Shown one piece after another: positions 63,801-64,000 of a DNA stretch of 64,000 nt. The notes beneath the pieces were generated by a model. That model was not told where the DNA came from. It made no database searches and saw nothing but the letters and a program-made list of their open reading frames with translations. Position 1 is the first letter of the stretch. Each line of letters opens with the position of its first letter. Location of the stretch: NCBI GenBank assembly GCA_027924585.1, contig BSBM01001447.1, positions 744,001 to 808,000 of the forward strand, in the 5' to 3' direction. The DNA is from Larix kaempferi (Eukaryota; Streptophyta; Pinopsida; Pinales; Pinaceae). A program made the position numbers and the translations under genes.

Positions 63801-64000
63801 GCTATTTTACATTAATCCCAAGTCTAGTGAAAACGCACGGTCGAGTTTCGAATTTGACCAACTTCTCGGAATTGAAAATTGAGCATAGATTTGGATGTCC
63901 CATTGGTAGACAAATGCGCACGCCAACTTTCGTGACGTTCCGAGCTATTTTCTCACCCTTTAAGCCTAAGTCTAACGAAAACGCACGGTCGAGTTTCGAA
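57840..64000 (+). repeat. Distal copy of the 6.3 kb duplication, cut by window end
   Basis: This block repeats 2.65-8.94 kb in the same orientation. Differences noticed are one missing monomer near 61,742, one inserted C near 62,595 (gcgcaccgcc against gcgcacgcc), gttctgagc at about 61,285 where the proximal copy has gttccgagc, and tttacgcc at about 61,602 against tttaagcc. The match is still running at the window end, so the duplication probably extends further. Confidence 0.88.
59741..59760 (+). repeat. 63 bp truncated monomer junction, site 6 of 6
   Basis: This is the distal-duplication counterpart of the 4,541 junction, at an offset of 55,206 bp, with the same neighbours. Confidence 0.85.

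Larger units (their letters stand above)
1..64000 (+). repeat. 148 bp tandem satellite array filling the window
   Basis: Every stretch of the window aligns to one monomer of about 148 bp. Recurrent landmarks in order are ccctttaagcc, tctagcgaaaacgcac, caacttctcggaat, tttggatgtc, ttggtaga, ccaactttcgtgacg and gagctatttt. Spacing between equivalent landmarks is 148 bp or a multiple, apart from scattered short indels and a few truncated units. All copies lie in one orientation and I saw no inversion. Nothing other than satellite interrupts the array, and it continues past both window ends. Length and organisation match the class of centromeric or pericentromeric satellites. That location is an inference, because nothing in the bases proves centromere function. 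I do not recognise the family by name. Confidence 0.97.

Noticed and set aside
1-64000. Many open frames of 60-185 codons on both strands, mostly minus, with recurrent proteins of about 124 residues
   Set aside because: They are by-products of the repeat. A 148 bp unit shifts frame by one base each time, so a frame reads the three phases of the monomer in turn until a stop. Overlapping frames are open on both strands, ends vary with point differences, and no codon-position bias or promoter is evident.
1-64000. Possible CRISPR-like array of regular repeats
   Set aside because: There are no short repeats separated by unique spacers. The whole 148 bp is repeated, and the variable parts are shared subfamily states.
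1-64000. tRNA, rRNA, telomere repeats or a replication origin
   Set aside because: None of the characteristic sequences was seen on either strand.

Overview
The whole 64 kb window is one uninterrupted block of satellite DNA. A unit of about 148 bp is repeated head to tail roughly 430 times, always in the same orientation, and the array runs off both ends of the window. I find no protein-coding gene, rRNA, tRNA, transposon, CRISPR array or other non-satellite sequence. The window must come from a eukaryotic nuclear genome. Unit length and organisation fit a centromeric or pericentromeric array, perhaps from a plant, but I do not recognise the family or the species.

The monomers fall into three main variant types plus hybrids, usually ordered type 3, then 2, then 1, giving an imperfect 444 bp trimer. 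One type 1 unit counted by hand is exactly 148 bp, with 66 G+C (about 45%) and 12 CpG. That is more CpG than its base composition predicts.

Layout. 0-4 kb and 21.2-25.6 kb are paralogous. 2.65-8.94 kb is repeated almost perfectly at 57.83-64.0 kb. 9.55-15.74 kb is a tandem pair of large units (3,391 bp and 2,798 bp), and most of that unit recurs at about 53.0-55.7 kb. 15.7-21.2 kb holds mixed monomers, and parts of 17.7-20.3 kb recur at 56.0-57.8 kb. 25.6-35.8 kb is a patchwork related to 3-9 kb and 50-53 kb. 35.8-37.8 kb is a 951 bp multimer present twice. 38.4-49.7 kb is the most homogeneous zone, with 296 bp and 444 bp local multimers. 49.8-53 kb again resembles 31-34 kb and 6.7-9.2 kb.

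The picture is of a young array shaped by repeated unequal exchange and conversion. Shared deletion monomers at 4 to 6 separate sites each act as tracers of those events. Points for follow-up are an 8-of-9 near match to the CENP-B box core in many but not all monomers, the CpG excess, and an in-register recombination junction near 57.85 kb. All comparisons were made by eye, so block limits are accurate only to a few tens of bases unless stated.
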